Below, piece by piece: positions 62,201-64,000 of a DNA stretch of 64,000 bases. The notes under the pieces were generated by a model. The model was not told the origin of the DNA. It worked only from the letters and a program-made list of their open reading frames with translations, and ran no database searches. Every line of letters begins with the position of its first letter. Position 1 is the first letter of the stretch. The stretch spans positions 1,001,965 to 1,065,964 of the forward strand of contig VXAI01000015.1 in the NCBI GenBank assembly GCA_013399305.1, written 5' to 3'. This stretch comes from Rostratula benghalensis. Lineage: Eukaryota > Chordata > Aves > Charadriiformes > Rostratulidae. Made by a program: the position numbers and the translations under genes.

Positions 62201-64000
62201 TCATCTTTTTAAAAATATAAACTAAAAGAACCCCAAACTCATGAGGCATTCTCATGCTAGCGTCCAAAGCATCCTCCTTTGTCTCTGTCTTTACACTGGC
62301 CAAACTACTGTTCTACCAGCCTCCTTCTGCTGGTGTTTGCTTGCAGAGCAATGTCTACAATCACCAAGTTCTTATTGCAATAACTAAAAGTACATTTTGG
62401 ATTGCCCAACTTCATTGGACAAGAGTCTAAGAAAGTTTCCAAGAACATGCAAACAAAAAACAAACTGGATGTATTTCATACACCATTCATCTCATCCTCC
62501 AGCCATGCTTATTTATAATCCAGAAAGATCAGTCATCTCTGTAGGATAATCAAATCACCACAATATAGGCAACATGCTGGGAATTTATTGTTCCCATCTT
62601 GTAAGAGAAATGGCTGTGAGTTTCACAGATGTTGGTGTTCAAGATCCATCTGTCTCAGAATGATTTTTCAGAAACTGAGAAACACTAACTTCTGGACATA
62701 GTTTTCTTATGCACACAAATAAAGTTTTCTTTATCAAAGGCCATGGGTCTGCTCCCACAAAAACCAACTTTGTATAGTTTTCAGACATCTGAAAAAACAG
62801 ATACACAGAAACCGGAAATTTTGAAGAACTTCTCATTTATGTTTCTCTTTCTTCTGTTATTTCTCAGAATTCAGGATGAAAGTTAAGCCCATAAACTCCT
62901 CTGACTCAGGAAAATCAAGCTCTGCTGCTTCTATTGAAATCAGAAAAGGGAAACATGCTCTAAAATTACTGCACTGAGATTAACATTTAAGTACCTTCTG
63001 AATTAGTGCTTTCTGGTTTTCCTGTTAACTTCGAAGAATGCCAGGAAACAACTCTCCTGGTTCTAGCTGAAAAATTTGGCAATACTTCATCTCAAATCTT
63101 GAAAACACACTTCTGGCTACAGCTGTAATGACTGCACAGCTTTTTCCTACAAGGCCTCTGAGAGGGTTTGAGGATGACCACAAGCCAGTCCCGTGTGTGG
63201 GAGTGCAGCAGCAAGGCAGTAATGGATGATTGGGAGTGGGCAAACCTTCATCTTGAAGAGGACACGCATCAAGAGTCTGACCCTACTCTGGCACTGGTTT
63301 CCTCATTCATGCTAACTTTCAGTTTCCCACTGCGAGGGATCTCTGTGGGCTGCAAGCACGTACAAAATGAAAGCACTTGAACAGGACAGTGACAGGACAC
63401 GCATCATTTCTCATATCACTGAAATAAAAAAAAGGACCCAGCAGCACCTCATCAAGGAAAATACCTTGGTGTATTTTCCTTGGTTATAGGCAGAGCTGCT
63501 ACCTCCTCCTTCCTTTCCTGCTGGTTACAAAGTAGTGACTGAAAGAAATGCTCCCTGGAACTCAAACCAAAACATCCTCCATTCTTCAGTTCAAGAAACA
63601 TACTGAAAGTCAATTATTTGTACAGCTCTACTTAGTGGCACAGACCACTGCCCAAGGAAAACTCTTCTCCATAACTTTATTTGATGAGTATATCCAGACA
63701 CAGTTTACTGCAATGCATCAGCATTTTATTTTTTCTGTAACAGTGCAGTTATGCTCAGGATTAGATTAACAGTGAAACCTTTTGACTCAGTCTTTAACTC
63801 TTGAGTGCTCTTCTGGAGCAAATCCAGCAGGGAATGTTTTATGAAAGACTAAACCTCATTAATACAATTACTATAGCAGCTGAAAGTATTGACACTAGAA
63901 AACCAAAGGGAGCTTTGTGTGCATCCAAAGACATCAACAGTAAACTCTGTCTGAACTCTGTATTGACTAAATTAGGCGACAGTATTACAGTAGTGACACC
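59251..64000. other. Right-flank DNA beyond the GGT5 promoter
   Basis: Contains a poly-T run and AT-rich unique sequence. Two minus-strand open frames at 61526-62145 have a somewhat protein-like composition but no family I recognise. No exon of a known neighbour gene is evident. Confidence 0.55.
59337..59356. repeat. Poly-T run (20) upstream of GGT5
   Basis: Twenty T in a row about 250 bp upstream of the GGT5 start codon. Such runs can exclude nucleosomes, but here this is only a possibility. Confidence 0.9.

Overview
The window is vertebrate nuclear DNA, most likely from a bird. Short fragments of the CR1 LINE, ending in the typical CR1 3' tail (an ATTCTGTGATTCC-like end), are the only interspersed repeat family I recognise. 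The genes have many exons, GT-AG introns and no bacterial-style operons. A turtle or crocodilian cannot be excluded, because they also carry CR1.

The window holds two complete paralogous genes of the gamma-glutamyltransferase family, placed tail to tail. GGT1 is on the + strand (12 coding exons, 24610-36220, 568 aa). GGT5 is on the - strand (12 coding exons, from 59082 down to 42007, 557 aa). Their stop codons are about 5.8 kb apart. I placed every splice junction by reading frame, GT-AG borders and agreement with the known vertebrate proteins. The intron phases are the same in both genes (2,1,1,2,1,1,0,2,1,0,0), so they come from duplication of one gene. Both encode type II membrane ectoenzymes that cut themselves in front of a catalytic threonine (Thr381 in GGT1, Thr384 in GGT5). 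By family knowledge, GGT1 starts breakdown of extracellular glutathione and its conjugates, and GGT5 has a narrower range including conversion of leukotriene C4 to D4.

Layout: 1-24605 is upstream of the GGT1 start-codon exon and shows no coding exon I recognise. It has two CR1 fragments, short tandem duplications, a pyrimidine-rich tract and a few possible regulatory sites. The GGT1 start codon lies only 4 nt after a splice acceptor, so its promoter and non-coding first exon or exons must lie somewhere upstream. 24610-36220 is GGT1, with a 3'-complete CR1 copy of about 1.1 kb in its last intron and a perfect CTCF core motif in intron 5. 36221-42006 is the convergent 3' side of both genes. 42007-59082 is GGT5, with an 8.3 kb first intron. 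59083-64000 is the GGT5 promoter side and right flank, again with no gene I recognise.

I did not find a new enzymatic system. The points most worth checking are a near-identical 36-nt patch shared by the two catalytic exons (possible gene conversion), loss of one of the paired substrate-pocket serines in GGT5, a strong CTCF motif inside GGT1, an unexplained protein-like antisense reading frame in GGT1 intron 4, and the antisense orientation of all three intronic CR1 copies.
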